64,000 nucleotides of DNA from Dasypus novemcinctus (lineage: Eukaryota; Chordata; Mammalia; Cingulata; Dasypodidae). Within the stretch, counting starts at the first letter, position 1. The number at the start of each line of letters is the position of its first letter. This document shows positions 46,710-58,899 of the stretch, piece by piece. The position numbers were made by a program, and so were the translations under genes. Where the stretch lies: assembly GCF_030445035.2 (NCBI RefSeq), contig NC_080682.1, positions 29,308,770-29,372,769 of the forward strand, read 5' to 3'. Below the pieces are notes generated by a model, which was not told the origin of the DNA, searched no databases, and saw only the letters and a list, made by a program, of their open reading frames with translations.

Positions 46710-47505
46710 ATTTTTCTCCTGAAAATAATTTTGTATAATCTGCACCTGCAAATTTCATACATTTCTCATTTAAATGTTTCATGCAAAAACCGAAGAAGCA
46801 AAGGTATTTAAAATTCCATTTAAACCATATTTTGATGTATCTCTTTAAGAATTTTTTCATAATTCTTTTAAAAAGAATCAAAGAATTTTTCTAATAACAA
46901 AGGTGATGCATTATAACTTAATGCCTTGTAAGAACAGATTTGGTATGTGCCCAACCCAGTAAATAAGACTTCCAAATCTTTGTACCTATCTTTCAGGTAG
47001 TATATTACCTCTGTAGTCGATTGTTTTCTCTTTTATCAGAAGTTAAAAGCTGGAGATGAAAAAATTTTTTAAAAGTAAGTTTCATCTTTACATCACACTC
47101 ACTGTGAAGTTGAATTAAGTGTTTGTAAATTTTGAGTTACCATTAGAGTAAAAACATGTAGCAGCATTTTTATATTGTTGTCCATCAAGACGATTGGGCA
47201 ACTTTGGGATTAGATATAGGTGCTTATTTTAGAGTCAATTCTCTAAAAGCAAGAGCGCCAGTCTCAAAAGAAGATAATGTAACACTTAGCAAAAGCTAAT
47301 GAATTTCAAAACTGAAGCAATCAGATGTGTAGTGCTTGAATCAAAGTGGTTTCAGTTTGTTAGGTTATTTTAAAGGCTTTTAACTAAGCCAAATTAAATC
47401 ATTTTAATTAGCTGTATACATTGTCTCTCTCAGTAATTTCAGTTTATTCCAAGAGAACAGAAAGTCCAATTCTTATTCTTTCCTTTATTCTGTGTGTGTC
47501 TGGGT
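46710..47505. other. Unassigned AT-rich DNA
   Basis: No gene, SINE or LTR signal recognised. Confidence 0.5.
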
Positions 47506-47615
47506 AAATTATTATTATTGTTGTTGTTTTTGTTTGTTTGTTTTTTGAGGAACCCAGAACTTCATATGAGGGAAGTCAGTTCTCTACCACTAAGCCCCAT
47601 TGGCTACTCTGAGTT
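47506..47615 (-). mobile_element. Short tRNA-derived SINE
   Basis: On the minus strand: GTAGCCAATGGGGCTTAGTGGTAGAG..., then a box-B-like CTGGGTTCC, with a tail of (ATT)n/(GTT)n type at 47506-47545 on the plus strand. Confidence 0.65.
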
Positions 47616-47637
47616 GGTTTTCTCATTTGTATGTGGG

Positions 47638-47742
47638 CTGTTTTTTGTTTTGTTTTGTTTTTAGGAAACCCTGGGGATCAAAGTTAGGACCTCTCATGTG
47701 GAAAGCAGGCACTCAGCTGCTTGATCCACATCTGTTCCTCTG
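47638..47742 (-). mobile_element. Short tRNA-derived SINE
   Basis: On the minus strand: AGATGTGGATCAAGCAGCTGAGTGCCTGC, then GGTCCTAACTTTGATCCC and a TTTG-rich tail on the plus strand. It lies next to the previous copy. Confidence 0.7.
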
Positions 47743-48215
47743 TATTCAATCTAACTACCAGTCTAGGTTTGTACTTGAGTAATTTAGTGAGAAAACAAAA
47801 TTATCTTATTATCCTTTGCCATAATGATCAAGAACTACTGTACTCTGAGTAAACAAGCACTACCTGTGCTTCTGGTAGTGTTATACTGAGGATGAAACTA
47901 CAGTAGCCAAATCCCTGAGTAAAACAAGGTGAAATAAACCACATTGGGAATTCATATGCAAGGATTATCTATTTTCATAGAGAACTCACACTGCATCAGA
48001 TAGTATATAAACTTTTTCCATTTAAATTCTCAATTAATGCTCTGCACTAGTCTTGATGTTGTAATTATTGTTTTCTTCTTTTTGCATTTAAGACTATCTA
48101 AGCTGAATGGTGTTAAATGATTTTCCAATAAACATACTGCTAAGAATTGGAAGAATCAACATAACACAAGCTTTAACTGAAGAATTAATACTTAGCTATC
48201 TACTAATACTTGCCC
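47743..48215. other. Unassigned DNA
   Basis: No gene or repeat recognised; a short (TC)n follows at 48220-48243. Confidence 0.4.
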
Positions 48216-48244
48216 AGTTCTCTCTCTCTCTCTTTCTTTCTGTC

Positions 48245-48560
48245 TGGACCTTTTTATTTTGGAATAATTTTAGATTTAAAGAAATGTTGCAAAGACATTA
48301 CAGAGAATTCCCATATACTCTTCATTCTGTTTTTCCTAAAGTTGGCAATATTACATTACCATTCTACATTTGTTTGTTTTTAATTTTTTTAATTTTTTAT
48401 TGTTTTTTTGAAGTTACAAGGATCACTCTACATTTGTTAAAACTAAGAAAAATAATATTCTTCCCAAAGTATTAGTTACAGACTTTATTCAGATTTTACT
48501 TACATCCTTTTTTCCTTTTCTAGGATCTGAGCCAGGATCTCACATTGCATATAGCTTCTT
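48245..48560 (-). mobile_element. Old L1 3' UTR fragment
   Basis: The motifs 'aagaaatgttgcaaagacattacagagaattcccatatac' and 'ttccttttctaggatctgagccaggatctcacattgcatatag' are decayed forms of an old L1 3' UTR read in antisense. It is separate from the next L1, whose tail begins near 48690. Confidence 0.6.
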
Positions 48561-48689
48561 ATATAAAAAAATGAAAATGTTAATGCCATTACATTTTCTT
48601 TTGAGTATAGATTTCATCAAATCACATAGGTTTTAAAATGTGGTCTCATTTCTATACTTTTTTATAAATAGTCTGAAAATTTCATTTTT

Positions 48690-51600
48690 AATCTTTTAAT
48701 CTTTTAATTAGAGATATAGGTTTATAGAAAAAATCATGGAAAAAATTTTAAAATACAGTGCTCCTATATACCCTTCCCATTAGTAACACTTTGCAATAAT
48801 TAGTGTGGTATATTTCTTAAAATTTATAAAAGCATATTAGAATTGTACCATTAACTATAGTCCATAATTTACAACAGAATGTATTTTTTCCCTTTATGCC
48901 ACCCTATTATCAACACCTGACACTGGTATGGTATATTTGTTATAATTTGTGAAAAAACATTTTAATTATATTATTAATTTATAGTTCTTTGTTTGCAATT
49001 GGAGTTCACTATGTTGTACAGTCCTGTTTTAGTATTTAATTTTTATTCTAGTAACTTATATATGACCTTAAATTTCTTTAACCACCATATTCATATGTAT
49101 AACATTGTAGTTGTACTCACAATGTTGTGCTACCATCACCACCATCCATTTCCAAAATTTTACAATCAACCTAAATAGAAACTATATACAAATTAAACAT
49201 TGACTCCCCATTCCCTACTTCAAGCCCAGCCCCAGGTAACCTATGTTCTATATTCAAAATCAATGAGTTTACTTATTCTAATTGTTTCATATCAGTGGGA
49301 CCGTATAATATTTGTCCTTTTATGTCTGGTTAATTTCACTCAATGTGTTTTCAAGGTTCATCCATGTTGTCATATAAACCAGAACTTCATTCTTTTTAAT
49401 GCTGAATAATATTCCCTAGTATGTATATCACATTAGGCTTATCTGTTCATCAGTTTATGGATACTTGAGTTGCTTCCCTCTCTTGGCGATTATGAATCAT
49501 GCCAATATGAACACTGACGTGCAAAACATCTGTTCAATTCCCTGTTTTCAAATCTTTTGGGTATATACATCCTAGAGGGATGGCCAGGTCATGTGATAAT
49601 TCTCTATTTAGCTTCCTGAGAAATTGTTAAACTGTCTTTCATAGTTGTTGCACTATTTTACATTTCCTCTAGCAATAAATGAAAGTTCCTGTTTCTCCTT
49701 AAACCCTACAACACTTAAATTATGTGATTTTAATAGTAGCCATTCTAGGGGGTGTGGAACAGTATCTCATTGTGGTTTTTATTTGCATTTCCTTAACAGC
49801 TAATTATTTTGAGCATTTAATCATGTACTTTTTAGCCATTCTTATATACTCTTTGGAAAAGTGTCTATTCAAGTATTCCACCCCATTGTAAATAGGGTTG
49901 TTTGTCTTTTTATTGTTGTGTTGTATGATTTTTTTATATATTCTATATATTAAACCTTTATTCAGGATGTGGTGTCTAAATATTTTCTCCCATAAAGTAG
50001 GTTGTCTTTCTTCTCTAGTGATTAAGTGATCAAATATTTGATGCATAATATATTTTTTTATTTTGATGAAGTGTTATCTATCTTTTCTTCTGTTGACTGT
50101 GTTTTGCATGTAATGACTAAGAAACCATTTCCTAACTCAAGATCCAGAATTTGCAACCCTACATTTTCTTCTAGAAGTTTTATGATCCTGGTGGTCCTCA
50201 TATTTAGGTCTTTGATCCATTTTGAGTTAATTTTTGTATATGGTATGAGAGGAATCCTCCTTCATTCTTTGCATATGGATTCCAGTTCTACCAGCACCAT
50301 TTGTTGAAGAAATTATTCTACTCCAATTGAGTGGACTTGGCAGCCTTGTCAAAAATCAACTGACCATATATGTGAGGGTCTATTTCTGAACAATAATTAC
50401 TGGTATTGCATTGTGCAGAATTGACATCTCAACAGTATTTAGTCTTCCAGTTCATGGACATGAATGATGACCTTCCTTTTATTTAGATATTCTTCAATTT
50501 CTTTTAGCAAACCTTGGTAGTTTTCCATGTAAAAGTCTTTTATATCCTCAATTAAATTTAGCCCTAGATATTTGATTCTGTTGCTATTTTAAATATTTTT
50601 TCTTGGTTTCCTCCTCACATTGCTCATTACTCATGTACAGAAAACACTACTGAAATTTGCATATTGATCTTGTACCTCACTGCTTTCCAGATTTCATTTA
50701 TTAGCTCTAATAGCTTTGTTGTAGACTTTTGGGGACTTTCTATACATAAGATCATGTCATTTGCAAATAATGAATTATTTTTTCCTTTCCAATTTGGAGG
50801 CCTTTTATTTCTTTTTCTTGCCTAACAATTCAGTCTATAACTTCCAGTAGAATTTTGAATAATGTGGTAACAGTTGGCATTCTTTTGTTGTTCCAGTTCT
50901 TAGAAGGAAAGTTTTGAGATCTTTCACCATTGAGTATGTCTGCTGTGATTTTTTCATATACACTTTTTATCATATTAAGGGTTTTCCTTCTATTCCTATT
51001 TTTTAAGTATTTTCTTCAAGAAGGTGGCTGGACTTTGTCAAATGATTTTTTGTGTCAATTGAGATGATATGTTTTCCCCTCTCTTTTGTTAATGTAGTGT
51101 CTTAACATTAATTCTTTTTCTTATGTTGAAATACCCTTGCATACCTTGGATAAAACTACTTGATAATGGTGCATAATTACTTTAATGTGCTGTTGGATTT
51201 GATTTGAAAATATTTTGTTGATGATATTCATTTATATTCATTAGAGAAATTTTCTTTTACTGTGGTATCTTTAATTGGCTTTGGTATTAGGGTGATGTTG
51301 GTTTCATGGAATGAATTAGATACTGTTCCTTTCTGTTAGAATATTTGGAAGAGTTTGAACAAGAATAGTATAAATTCTTGGAATGTTTGGTAAAATTTAG
51401 CCATAAATCCATCTGGTTCTGGACTTTTCTTTGTTGGCAAGTTTTTAATGACTGAATCAATCTCTTTAAATATAAATGGTTTGTAGAGATCTCTTTCTTC
51501 TAGAGTCTGTATAGGTAGTTCATGTATTTCTAGGAATTTGTTCATTTCATGATATTGTCTAATTTGTTGGCATACAGTTGTTCATAGCATCCACTTATAA

Positions 51601-52935
51601 TCCTCCTTTATTTTAAAAAATATTTAAATATAGTTTTAATTTATTTTTAAAGATACATAAATCACACAAAATGTTTCTTAAAAAAATATAGGAATTTCCC
51701 ATATTCTGTGGGGTCAGTAGTTATATACCCCTCATTTGTGACTTTATTCTTTTCAGTTTTTCTTCCTTTGTCAGGTTAGCTAAGGTTTGTCAATTTTATT
51801 GATCCTTTCACAGAGCCAACTTTTGGTTTTGTTAATGTTCTCTACTGTGTTTTTGGTTTTGTTTTTTCATTCTCTATTTCATTTAATTATTCTCTAATCT
51901 TTGTTATTTCTTTCCTTATGCTTGCTTTGTGTTTAGTTTGCTGTTTGTTTTTTTTTCCTAGATGTTCCAGGTATGCAGTAAGGTCTTTGATTTTAACTTT
52001 CTTCTTCTTTTTTTTTTTAACATTTATTTTATTTATTTCTCTCCTCTTCCCTCCCTGCCCCAGTTGTCTGTTCTCTCTGTCTATTTGCTGTGTGTTCTTC
52101 TTCGTGTCCACTTCTGTTGTCAGCAGCAAGGGAATCTGTGTTTCTTTTTGTTGCGTCATCTTGTTGTGTCAGCTCTCCGTGTGTGCGGCACCATTCCTGG
52201 GCAGGCTGCACTTTCTTTCATGCTGGGCAGCTCTCTTTACGGAGCACACTCCTTGCACATGAGGCTCCTTGCACATAGGGCTCCCTACATGGGGGGCACC
52301 CCCTGCATGGCACGGCACTCCTTGCATGCATCAGCACTATGAATGGGCTAGCTCCATACAGGTCAAGGAGGCCCGGGGTTTGAACCATGGACCTCCCATG
52401 TGGTAGACAGATGCCCTATGCCCTGGGCCAAGTCCACTTCCCTCTTCTTTTTTTAATGTAAGAATTGAGAGCTTTAAATTTCCCTCTCAGCACTGCCTTA
52501 ACTGTATCCCCATGTTTTGATATGCTGTGTTCTCATTTTCATTTATCTCAAGGTATTTACTGATTTCCCTTATATGTATTTTTCTTTGTTGTCCTTATTG
52601 TTTAATAGTGTATTATTTAACTGCAATGTAATTTTTGAATTTCTGGTTCTATGTCTGTTATTGATTTCTGGCTTCATTCCATTATGGTCAAAAAAGTTTC
52701 TTTGTATAATTTCAATCATTCTAAATTTATTTGTTTGTGACCCAACATGTGGCTTATCCTGGACAATTATCCATGTGTACCGGATCAATATGCCTATCCT
52801 GCTGTTTTGGGGTATAATGTTCCATATAGGTCTTTTACGTCTAGTTCATTGTCTGTTAACCTGCCTAGATTGGAACATTCATGGTAGCATGGGACATGTA
52901 TTATCAGCTTATTTTCCACCACCTTTAAAAAATCA
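48690..52935 (-). mobile_element. Old 5'-truncated L1, minus strand
   Basis: The 3' UTR occupies 48690 to about 49300, and the ORF2 remnant runs from there to about 52935. RT motifs survive in pieces: [26 protein letters not shown] near 51480-51410, and an endonuclease-end motif FFDHNGMKPEI near 52700-52660. Stops, frameshifts and small deletions are scattered throughout. A DAS SINE interrupts it at 52018-52443, and a short AT-rich foreign piece lies near 51605-51710. Confidence 0.8.
52018..52443 (-). mobile_element. DAS-type SINE inside the old L1
   Basis: Tail at the left, tRNA head at the right ending GGGCCAAGTCCACTTCCC. It is flanked by T-rich CTTCTTCTTTTTTTT / CTCTTCTTTTTTTA sequences consistent with a duplication. 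L1 text resumes at 52455. Confidence 0.9.
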
Positions 52936-53725
52936 GTTACATTGCATGTCCTCATTAATGCATGTTAGACAGAAGGAAGAATGAGTGTATGGATGAATGT
53001 ATGCATGGATGGGTAGATCTAGCCTTCTGAGTTTGTGTTCTGCACTTACAGAAAACTTATTATCAGGAAAGGTTGATTACCTATGGTGGGTAGTGGTGGT
53101 AGTGGTGGGGGGTGGAGTTCATTGGCTTTCAGGAAATCAGAGAAAAGGTACATAGCATAATTTTAGGCCAGAGTGAAGATCTGGACATTATCTGTCTTTA
53201 TGGAATGATTTACTGGAAGAGATCCAGACTTTTCTATTTACAATGGGTATTTATGAAAATCAAATAAGACTGTGAAGATCATCAAGCTTATAAACTTCAT
53301 AAATTCCTATTTCCACATATGTATTACTTACATTTTCTTTGAGGTTCTATATTCAAGAAGGGGTAAAAAATTGCTTTGATAAATTTATTGTGTAAATGGA
53401 TAATGCAAACCAATTGAACTAAACTCTACAATGTTGTTGATCTTGAAATTATCTGATATTCTCTGAGGTTAATTTTGATTCTACAGTCTTGTTTACTTTT
53501 ATTCTGTTTTACAGAGTTGAAGCAATAACTTCTTTTATTAAATCTCTGAATGTGTAATATTGTACATTTTGCAGTGACTATGAAATATAAATGACTGGAT
53601 TAGTTATAATGAATATATTCCCATTGTCAATGTAACATGAAAAATTAACAAAAGAAATTTGGTATGGAAATGAAATATCATATATTTGAATGTATTAGTT
53701 TCCTCTGGCGGCAACAAGATACTGC
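52936..53725. other. Unassigned DNA
   Basis: This includes a (GGT)n-like stretch near 53088-53115. No gene seen. Confidence 0.4.
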
Positions 53726-53729
53726 TGAG

Positions 53730-53900
53730 TGAATAGGGTTGTTTTGAAGACTAATTGAACTAATAAATGTAAAGCTACTAGCATATGTATAATTAGAGGA
53801 TTAAACAAATTAAAATGTTTAAATATCCTTGAAAATAAGTAACGCTTTTAAAACAGTGTCTGGCACATAGTAATAGCATATAATTGTTGGCTCTTTTATC
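53730..53900 (+). mobile_element. MIR fragment
   Basis: The text 'gggttgttttgaagac...aaagctacta' and 'aaaacagtgtctggcacatagtaatagcat' follows the 3' half of MIR. The 'ctggcacatagtaa' motif is diagnostic. Confidence 0.65.
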
Positions 53901-54685
53901 ACTACTATATTAATACTTGTTTCTAAGAAAACATTCAAAGTTTAATTCCCTAAAAGGAAATACACATTTTCTGAGTATCTATAAAGCAATCCAAATATTC
54001 TGGGATGTTGCCAGAGTTGAAAATTCAGTTTAGTCAGTCTTTGTCATGTTTAATTATTCACCCTTCTAAGAAAACTTTTTCAGATTACCAATGAGTTGGA
54101 AAATGTTATTTCTTTTTTCTTTTTTTCAGTAGTCCTGGACATTTATAAAGTATTTTGAACTGTTCTTGCAATTTTAGTGTACTCTCCTGTTAGAAACACG
54201 GTCTCTTTGACTATTCATTCATTGGGTTAAGGGTCATCAAATTTTAAGAAATAGCTCATCATCTTCTTTAACAGGGAGCTATCAAACGTAAAGTTTATTT
54301 TTCAATTTCTGAAATAAATTAGCTTAAATTAACTCAAGTCTAATGGATTTATAAACAATTAAAATTGTTAAGAGTTCATCTATCCCCAAGTTTCTCAAAA
54401 GTAGCACTGTTGATATTTTAGATCATGTAATTCTTTTACAGGGGTTATCCTGTGCACTGTGAGGCTGTCTCTGTTTGGAGTTTCTTTCTCTATGGGAAGC
54501 ACTAACCTCTCAGCCACTCCTCTGCATGTTTTTCCCATCCTCTCCACCTCTGGAGAGTAAAATAATTCTCTAATAGAAAGACTGTATAAGACATTCACAG
54601 TCTTAAAATTGTAACAGGAAATAGAGTCAAGCCATATCTATATATGAAATCTGAGAACGCTAAATTTGAAATGAATAAAATACCA
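53901..54685. other. Unassigned DNA
   Basis: No gene or clear repeat recognised. Confidence 0.4.
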
Positions 54686-54689
54686 CTTT

Positions 54690-55105
54690 TAAAAAATATT
54701 TATTTTTTATTTCTCTCCCCTTACCCTCCCACCCCTCATTGTCTGCTCTCTGTGTCCACTCACTGTCTGTTCTTCTGTGTCCTCTTGTATTCTTTTCAGG
54801 TGGCACAGGAAATCTTTGTCTTTATTTGTTGCGTCATCTTGGTGCATCAGCTCTCCATGTGTGTGGCGCCACTCCTGGGTGGACTGCGCTTTTCTCGTGT
54901 GTGGTGACTTTCCTTGTGGGGTGCACTCCTTGTGCGTGGCTCACCCTTAAGTGGGGGGCACCTCTGCATGGCACGGCGCACCTTGCGCACGGTAGCACTG
55001 CATGTGGGCCAGCTCACCACACGGACCAGGAGGCCCTGAGTACTGAACCCAGGACCTCCTATATTATAGGAGGATGCTCTATCAGTTGAGCCACATCCAC
55101 CTCCC
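54690..55105 (-). mobile_element. Divergent DAS-type SINE with a different tRNA head
   Basis: The body and tail are DAS-like. On the minus strand the head reads GGATGTGGCTCAACTGATAG, then GGTCCTGGGTTCAGTACTC, closer to the short SINE family of this genome than to the GGCCCAGTGG head of the other six DAS copies. This suggests an older subfamily or an intermediate between the two SINE types. Confidence 0.8.
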
Positions 55106-55114
55106 TAATGCTAG

Positions 55115-55245
55115 TTCTAAGCCTTAGTTTACTCAACCATAAAGTGGAGAATATATATTTGAACCTCAGAGTACTGTTGAAAAGATTAATGGGCAATTCA
55201 AATAAAGCACTAATAAAGGCTCCATAAATATTAGTTATTATATGA
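55115..55245 (+). mobile_element. MIR fragment
   Basis: 'ccttagtttactcaaccataaagtggaga' and 'aaataaagcactaataaaggctccataaatattagttatta' follow the MIR 3' half. Confidence 0.6.
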
Positions 55246-55310
55246 CAGGCAGTGCAGTGGAGTGGTTAAAAACTCCAAAACTATGGATTCAACTGGTGAA
55301 AATATTCTCT
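55246..55310 (+). mobile_element. Second MIR-like fragment, 5' part
   Basis: 'caggcagtgcagtggagtggttaaaaactccaaaactatggattcaactgg' resembles the tRNA-related start of MIR. It is short and tentative. Confidence 0.4.
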
Positions 55311-55565
55311 AGAATGGCAAAGCCCCAGAGTGGGGTATAGCCTTTTTAGTGAAGTACAAGTTTTGAGGCAGAGAATAGAGCAGACTCCAAGGTTACACTG
55401 GGTAGTGTAGTCCTGGTATGGAGGTGAACCCCCTTCAGTACTGGACAGAAGAGCTGACTAAGACATTTAGCTCTGGTCAATAACCAAGAAATGATACCAC
55501 CATTTAATCCTGTGGGCACAAAAACAATTCACCTTTAAAAGTCTTCTGCCATCATGCACTAGGAC
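55311..55565. other. Unassigned DNA
   Basis: No gene or repeat recognised. Confidence 0.4.
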
Positions 55566-55578
55566 TTCAAAAGAAATG

Positions 55579-55663
55579 TTTTGGGATGAAGATGTAGCTC
55601 AAATGGTTGAGTGCCTGCTTCCCAAGTATGAGGTCCTGGGTTCAATCCCCAGTGCCTCCTAAA
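55579..55663 (+). mobile_element. Short tRNA-derived SINE
   Basis: GATGTAGCTCAAATGGTTGAGTG, then GGTCCTGGGTTCAATCCCC and CCTCCT plus A tail. AAAAGAAATG occurs on both sides (55569-55578 and 55664-55673). Confidence 0.85.
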
Positions 55664-55679
55664 AAAAGAAATGCTATTA

Positions 55680-56050
55680 CTCTGTGGAATTTTGCTGTTT
55701 TTGTGTATTTAAGTCTGGGAACCTTTTCTATATATGTATTCTCCTCTAGCAAGGGCAAGATAATTCATATAATGCATATAATAGTCCCTGGTATTTCAGT
55801 ACCTGGTACATGGCAGATGACCTTAACAATGTCAGTGTTCTACACACTTATATCTTTTTTACCTTTCTTCATCCTTTTACGACTTTCCCTTCCTTAATTT
55901 TTTTTACTTATTTCTTAAACAGTATTGTATGTCTTCTTTCTTAACCTCTCCCAATAGTAAAGCATTTGATACTTTTATTTTAAAATAGTGCAAAGGTTAA
56001 AATATTTCTCAATGGTGTGGTCCAAGATTAATTTTCCTTATGGATGAGGA
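55680..56050. other. Unassigned DNA
   Basis: No gene or repeat recognised. Confidence 0.4.
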
Positions 56051-56089
56051 GTCAACAGAAAGAAAAAAGAGAAAAAGAACAAGTTTCCA

Positions 56090-56765
56090 ATTTTTATTTT
56101 CTAGTCAAACATCTACTTAGAAAAATGCTATTATGGTATAAAGTAACACAATTAAGAGATACAATAAATGGTTCTCTTTTTTTCCCTCCTTCTATTAGTT
56201 TAGGCAAATCTTTCTAAGCTAATACTTTAACATATACAAAATTTAACAAATTTGATTTAATCAACATTGGGGAGTATTTAAAAACAAAACAAAACATTAC
56301 CTTTACCAAATGTGGTTTCACCAAGATTACTACTAAGGTATATCGTTTCAAGACAGGAGGCAACCCAATTTCTAATTGTGTTTTACAGTATCCAGATCTC
56401 TTTGATATTACATTTGATTTTTTACACCAAGGAACAAAATGCTTATAATCTTCCACTCCTGATACCACATCATAGATTTCCTGTATAGAATACACTATGA
56501 TTTTCCTCTCTGAATATTCTTTTCTTTTGTTTATAATGGTGCAGCAATTTTGAAGAATGTTCTTGCATACATCTCCTTAGACACAACTGAAGAATGAAGT
56601 GGAAGAGTTCTGCTCATCAAAATGCCACAGGAAGTTAAATATCTGACGTTCCATGCAGATTCCTGTACTGGAGCCGTGGCTCGCGTCGCCGCCCTGGCCT
56701 TCGGACAGCATCCCGAGACCACCCTTCTTAAAGCCTTCCGAGCTGCCATCAAAATGCCACGTCTT
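56090..56765 (-). pseudogene. COQ10B (pseudogene): COQ10B retrocopy, partial, ending in intron-like sequence
   Basis: On the minus strand translation from about 56749 gives [14 protein letters not shown]..., [12 protein letters not shown] and [11 protein letters not shown]. In a second frame it gives KEYSERKII, then [42 protein letters not shown] and LVKPHLVK. This follows COQ10B, a mitochondrial START-domain protein that binds coenzyme Q, from its N-terminus to about the middle. A one-base loss near 56548 shifts the frame. The coding match runs without introns, so it is a processed copy. It stops at 'TTGGTAAAG', and the next bases GTAATG fit a splice donor, followed by non-coding AT-rich sequence (to about 56090) with an AATAAA-like motif. 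The end of the insertion and its duplications were not resolved. Confidence 0.9.
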
Positions 56766-58005
56766 AATCACAAAGAATGTAACATGGAAATGAGCTGGAA
56801 TTTATGCATCGGCAAGATTGTTTATGTATTAAGGGCCTCTGTTTTTGCCATGAAAAATCAATCTGTATTTAAAAATATTCAAATAAGAGGGGAATAAAAA
56901 CTGTGGAGTTTGGAAAAAGGGATGTTATATACTGGGTTTCAGAATTTTCTATAGCTAAAAGGTGATGATGGGATAATGACATTATGAAGGAATATAGACA
57001 AATGGGAGAGAGAAAATAGTTATGAATCTTTGTGTTAAGCTTATGTAAAATAATGCATGCATTCATTTTTTTTCTCTATTCATTGAAGCTTCAATAAGCA
57101 TCTAAATCTATGAGGTACTATGATAACCAGACCCAGAAAATTCTGAACCCTATATATTTGTCTCGGTATTTGTCTGTCAAGCTTGTGCTCTCTCTTAGAA
57201 TCAACTGGTATTTCATATCTTATGAAAAGTGACCTTTTATACCCACAGGCAGAGTTAGATACTTCTAATGCAGTGTTTCCAGCCTTCCAGCATAATTTTT
57301 ATTCTTACCTTCCAGATATTAAGTGTAAGTTTTTTTCCCCCAAATTTCTCTCCTTCCCATGAATTACTTACGAACAGGACATTTGTCTTGTTTACAGATG
57401 CACACTCATGTCCAGGCATGAGACCATGCATATATAGCACTCTGGCATTTCTTGGGGACCCAGGAATTTATGCCCATATAATTTAATTTTTCTAAGTCAT
57501 TAATCAGATTCTTAACTTTTTTTTCCCTGGAGGTATCCTTGAGTAAGATATTATTGAAAAGTAATATGAAAAAAGAACACAATGTACCTCAGATTTTATG
57601 AGTAGAAGCAGGAAGAGCAGTTGATATGGTTATTGCAATAATACAAGTTGGAGAAGTTAAGAGCTTGCCCAAAATTTTTCTCCATTTTTAATTCTCAATT
57701 TTATCACAGAAGATGTCTGTGATACATAATTGACGTATTTACATTCTCCATATTTTACACATCTTCTCTGCCAGTCAACATATCATGATGACTATTTCTT
57801 AGTATTAATTAATTCCACTAATTTCTTTCCATTTCCATGTAAACTTCCTTTTCCCCCATCCTTATTATTTCTTTATGAACTAAAATATTTTTCAAAAATT
57901 ATTCTCCATTTTCAGTGCTCCCCCATTTTCATCTTCTTATTCCAAGAGAGACATTTTTTTTTAGCCTACTATCTAAATTGAATCATTTTTTTCACCCCTT
58001 AAATA
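56766..58005. other. Unassigned AT-rich DNA
   Basis: No gene or repeat recognised between the two retrocopies. Confidence 0.5.
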
Positions 58006-58007
58006 AC

Positions 58008-58460
58008 TTTATGGTTTCCATCTACCTTGAGTTGGTGGCTAGCCTCACAGCTCTTTATGATCCAGAAATGGGCAAGGTGGAGACCATCACCACCCACTAC
58101 CTGTTCTTCTTGGGCCTTTCCTGTGCTTTGTTATCTCTTCGACTGGATCTGGCACTTCTATTTTGAAGGTTTCTTTGACCTTTTTGCTGTGTGGCTACAG
58201 TAGTCCAGGCCTTTCTGTACTGCGACTTCTATCTGTATATCACAAAAGTATGAATGTGTCACGATGATGAAAAAGGCTGTTGATGTGGGAGGAGTGGGGT
58301 GAGGGGGGTGGGGGCTATATAAGGACCTCATATTTTTTTAATGTAGCATTCAAAAAAATAAATAAAATTAAATAAAATTCAAAAGTACTCAAGCAGAAGA
58401 AACTCCGCTTGCAATGTAAATGCAAAGACCATCAAAACATCTGTCCTTCAGGGTGGTCAG
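58008..58460 (+). pseudogene. KDELR2 (pseudogene): KDELR2-like retrocopy, 5'-truncated, split by an L1 tail
   Basis: The translated text follows the C-terminal half of KDEL receptors: SIYLELVA, GKVETITTHYLFFLGL, FYFEGFFDL, then LYCDF and YLYITKV, and after the insertion KVLKQKKL in place of KVLKGKKLSLPA. THYLFFLGL..AL favours KDELR2 over KDELR1; KDELR3 is not excluded. The normal protein is a seven-helix Golgi/ER receptor that returns KDEL-tagged proteins to the ER. No introns are present. There are frameshifts around 58120-58190. The copy continues into 3' UTR-like text (to about 58460; the right end is not resolved). An L1 tail interrupts it at 58251-58379. Confidence 0.88.
58251..58379 (+). 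mobile_element. Very short L1 3' end inserted in the KDELR2 retrocopy
   Basis: Only about 100 bp of the L1 3' UTR end (G-rich tract at 58298-58318, then CTCATATTTTTTTAATG) plus an AAATAAATAAAATT tail. CAAAAGTA flanks it at 58243-58250 and 58380-58387; removing one copy restores the KDELR2 text ACAAAAGTACTCAAG. Confidence 0.88.
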
Positions 58461-58895
58461 ATAGTATTTCTACCACAGCAAAGAATAAGATTCTTGATAC
58501 AGAAAATCAGAAACTTAATTATTTTATTGCAGATAGTCATCAGTGGCTCTGTGAGGATATAGAGGAAAAAAGCCAGAAGGTCTCTGTTTAATATATCTTG
58601 TCTTATCATTTCCATTACTTTGTAAAAAGATTTTTTTACACAAAGAAACAGCATGTGTCTTCTATTAGGAGAGCTCCAAAAGTGAAGATTTTGTGAGGAT
58701 TAAGGGAAAATATATTTTTATTTTAAAAACATTTTGAAACTGTTGATTCTCTCTGGTTACAATGAAATTGTATTCCTTGACAATTAGTAGATTATATATT
58801 CTTCTGTCTTAAGAAAAAATTGTGATTGATTATATTGTTCATTGACTGATAACCCTCTATTAAATTCCTTTCTTCTCTATTTTGATAATAATACA
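58461..58895. other. Unassigned DNA, possibly including KDELR2 3' UTR
   Basis: No separate gene or repeat recognised; the 3' limit of the retrocopy is unclear. Confidence 0.35.
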
Positions 58896-58899
58896 ATTG

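Noticed and set aside
56214-56765. A possible intact COQ10B gene
   Set aside because: Early exons are joined without introns, a frameshift is present, and the second half of the protein is absent.
58251-58379. A KDELR2/L1 chimera formed by template switching
   Set aside because: CAAAAGTA duplications flank the L1 piece and KDELR2 text resumes after it, so it is a later insertion.
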